The notes beneath the pieces were generated by a model. It was not told the DNA's origin, did no database searches, and saw only the letters and a program-made list of their open reading frames with translations. A program made the translations under genes and the position numbers. This document shows positions 62,707 to 64,000 of a DNA stretch of 64,000 bases, in pieces. The DNA is from Thermocrispum agreste DSM 44070 (GTDB lineage: Bacteria; Actinomycetota; Actinomycetes; Mycobacteriales; Pseudonocardiaceae): positions 372,001 to 436,000 of the forward strand of contig NZ_KE386604.1 of assembly GCF_000427905.1 (NCBI RefSeq). Direction: 5' to 3'. Position 1 is the first letter of the stretch. Every line of letters begins with the position of its first letter.

Positions 62707-63713
62707 GGATCGCGCCCAGCGTCGCGCCGGGCGGCAAGCCCGGGCGCGCGGGCCCGGCTTCCATGCAGATCCGCGCCGCGGTGCGGGCAGTGCTGGCCGA
62801 GGCGGAGGTGTCCGGGCCGGTGGGGGTGGCGGTGTCCGGCGGAGCGGATTCACTGGCGCTGGCCGCTGCCGCTGCGGCGATCGCGGGTGAAACCCACGCC
62901 GTCGTGGTCGATCACGGCTTGCAACCGGGGTCGGCCGAGATCGCCGAGGCCGCCGCCGAGGTCGCCCGCAAACTCGGCGTCACCACCGCGCGCGTCGTCC
63001 CGGTCGAGGTGGACGGCCCCGGCGGGCTGGAAGCCGCGGCCCGGCGGGCCCGGTACTCCGCGTTGCGCCAAGCGTTGCCGCACATGCCGGTCCTGCTCGG
63101 CCACACCCTCGACGACCAGGCGGAGACCGTCCTGCTCGGCCTCGGCCGGGGCTCGGGGCCACGGTCGATCGCGGGCATGCGGCCGATCGACCCGCCGTGG
63201 CTGCGGCCGCTGCTGGACCTGCCGCGGTCGGTGACCGCCCGGTCGTGCGCCGAACTCGGGGTCGAGCCGTGGCAGGACCCGCACAACGCCGACCCCGCCT
63301 TCACCCGGGTACGGCTGCGTACCGAGGTCATCCCGCTGTTGGACGATGTTCTGCAGGGCGGTGTCGCGGGAGCATTGGCCCGGACCGCCCGTCAGGTCAG
63401 AGAAGACCTGGAAGCCCTGGATGCGCTGGCCGGCGACTTGCTCACCGCCGCGCGGCTGCCCGGCGGTGAGCTGGCCGTCGGGCCGCTGGAAGGTGCACAC
63501 GCGGCGATCCGGCGCCGGGCACTGCGCCGGTGGTTGCTCGACCGCGGAGCGCGCGATCTCAGCGAGGGGCACCTGCGCGCGGTCGACGACTTGGTGAGCC
63601 GATGGCGGGGGCAAGGGGGAGTGTGGCTCCCCGGGGACTTGGTGGCCGCCAGGGCACATGGCAGGCTGACGCTGGCCGGCAGACGCGAACGGGTGAACGA
63701 GGAGTGCGGATGA
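62703..63713 (+). CDS. tilS: tRNA(Ile)-lysidine synthase
   Basis: A 336-residue PP-loop ATPase that converts C34 of the CAU isoleucine tRNA to lysidine. The P-loop is VAVSGGADSLAL with SGGADS at 45-50. GHTLDDQAETVLLGLGRGSG is the family's second signature. GTG 62703 overlaps the upstream stop; the core starts near MQIRAAVRAVL at residue 21, so a later start is possible. Confidence 0.94.
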   Translation: MRIAPSVAPGGKPGRAGPASMQIRAAVRAVLAEAEVSGPVGVAVSGGADSLALAAAAAAIAGETHAVVVDHGLQPGSAEIAEAAAEVARKLGVTTARVVPVEVDGPGGLEAAARRARYSALRQALPHMPVLLGHTLDDQAETVLLGLGRGSGPRSIAGMRPIDPPWLRPLLDLPRSVTARSCAELGVEPWQDPHNADPAFTRVRLRTEVIPLLDDVLQGGVAGALARTARQVREDLEALDALAGDLLTAARLPGGELAVGPLEGAHAAIRRRALRRWLLDRGARDLSEGHLRAVDDLVSRWRGQGGVWLPGDLVAARAHGRLTLAGRRERVNEECG

Positions 63714-64000
63714 ACGTCGGAGGGGACCAGCCGGGTGTGGCGACCGGGCCCTACGCGGGCGAGATCGCCAAGGTGCTGATCACCGAACAGCAGATCAAGG
63801 ACAAGACCGCGGAACTGGCGACCAAGGTCGCCGCCGACTACTGCGGCATCGTGGCGCGAGGCGAGGATCTGCTGCTGGTCGGGGTGCTCAAGGGGGCGGT
63901 GATGTTCATGACGGACTTCGCCCGCGCCCTGCCGATCCCGGCCCAGCTGGAGTTCATGGCGGTCAGCTCCTACGGATCGTCCACGTCCTCCTCCGGCGTG
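63710..64000 (+). CDS. hpt: Hypoxanthine phosphoribosyltransferase (C-terminus cut by window end)
   Basis: The first 97 codons are in the window. ATG 63710 overlaps the tilS stop and follows GGAG. The sequence IAKVLITEQQIKDKTAELA and LLLVGVLKGAVMFMTDFARAL match bacterial HPRT, which salvages hypoxanthine and guanine with PRPP. The tilS-hpt order is widely conserved and is usually followed by ftsH. Confidence 0.93.
   Translation, partial: MNVGGDQPGVATGPYAGEIAKVLITEQQIKDKTAELATKVAADYCGIVARGEDLLLVGVLKGAVMFMTDFARALPIPAQLEFMAVSSYGSSTSSSGV

Overview
The window is high-GC, densely packed, actinobacterial DNA. Gene content and order point to a filamentous or nocardioform actinomycete, most likely of the Pseudonocardiaceae (Saccharopolyspora, Amycolatopsis or Saccharomonospora type); that placement is an inference. 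The strongest evidence is long-range synteny with the M. tuberculosis block Rv3680-Rv3644: Get3-like ATPase pair, RidA, metallo-beta-lactamase-fold protein, Crp, Nth, TlpA-like protein, NUDIX, MarP, EphE-like protein, Acs, HAD phosphatase, Ssd, Tad genes, DECH helicase, TopA, DNA polymerase III delta prime. A second conserved block (ppa, dacB, DUF2342 protease, tilS, hpt) resembles Rv3628-Rv3624.

Layout. 0-5.1 kb: Get3/ArsA-like ATPase pair (minus), then a plus-strand run DUF4177 - ridA - NUDIX - MBL-fold hydrolase, with a convergent MFS transporter. 5.1-6.25 kb: gene-poor, with a wrbA remnant. 6.25-10.9 kb: crp, then a translationally coupled operon nth - tlpA-like - CoA-type NUDIX - marP. 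10.9-16.5 kb (minus): alpha/beta hydrolase, holin-like protein, nhaA, VIT-family transporter, acs. 16.6-19.6 kb: a degenerate Fic-like protein coupled to a CapA-type lipoprotein, and a convergent RpiR regulator. 20.2-27.9 kb: HAD phosphatase divergent from a tad (tight adherence/pilus) operon, then a small Prim-Pol-like protein. 28.1-30.6 kb: large DECH helicase. 31-33.2 kb: K+-independent membrane pyrophosphatase. 34.7-41.5 kb: topA, a membrane protein, an MFS-thymidylate-kinase fusion and holB. 43.1 kb: tRNA-Thr(CGT), followed by trmFO. 44.8-52.3 kb looks accessory: a broken solenoid-repeat gene, a secreted type-B carboxylesterase, a duplicated sensor-kinase pair with a LuxR-type regulator, small ORFs and degenerate repeats. 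52.35-64 kb: dnaE, DUF998 protein, gamma-carbonic anhydrase, glyA, ppa, dacB, DUF2342 metalloprotease, tilS, hpt (cut by the window end).

Most noteworthy: the 434-bp gap between the HAD phosphatase and the tad operon holds seven co-oriented DnaA boxes (five perfect TTGTCCACA, two with one mismatch) within 105 bp, spaced at roughly one or two helical turns. No dnaA or dnaN is near and no AT-rich unwinding element is seen, so this looks like a DnaA titration/reactivation site or a DnaA-controlled promoter rather than oriC. Other points of interest are a tandem histidine-kinase pair in which the first member lacks any ATPase domain, several degenerate-active-site proteins (Fic-like, thymidylate-kinase domain, CpaE-like Ssd, EphE-like, Prim-Pol-like), trmFO beside a tRNA gene, and palindromic operator candidates upstream of crp, acs and the carbonic anhydrase.
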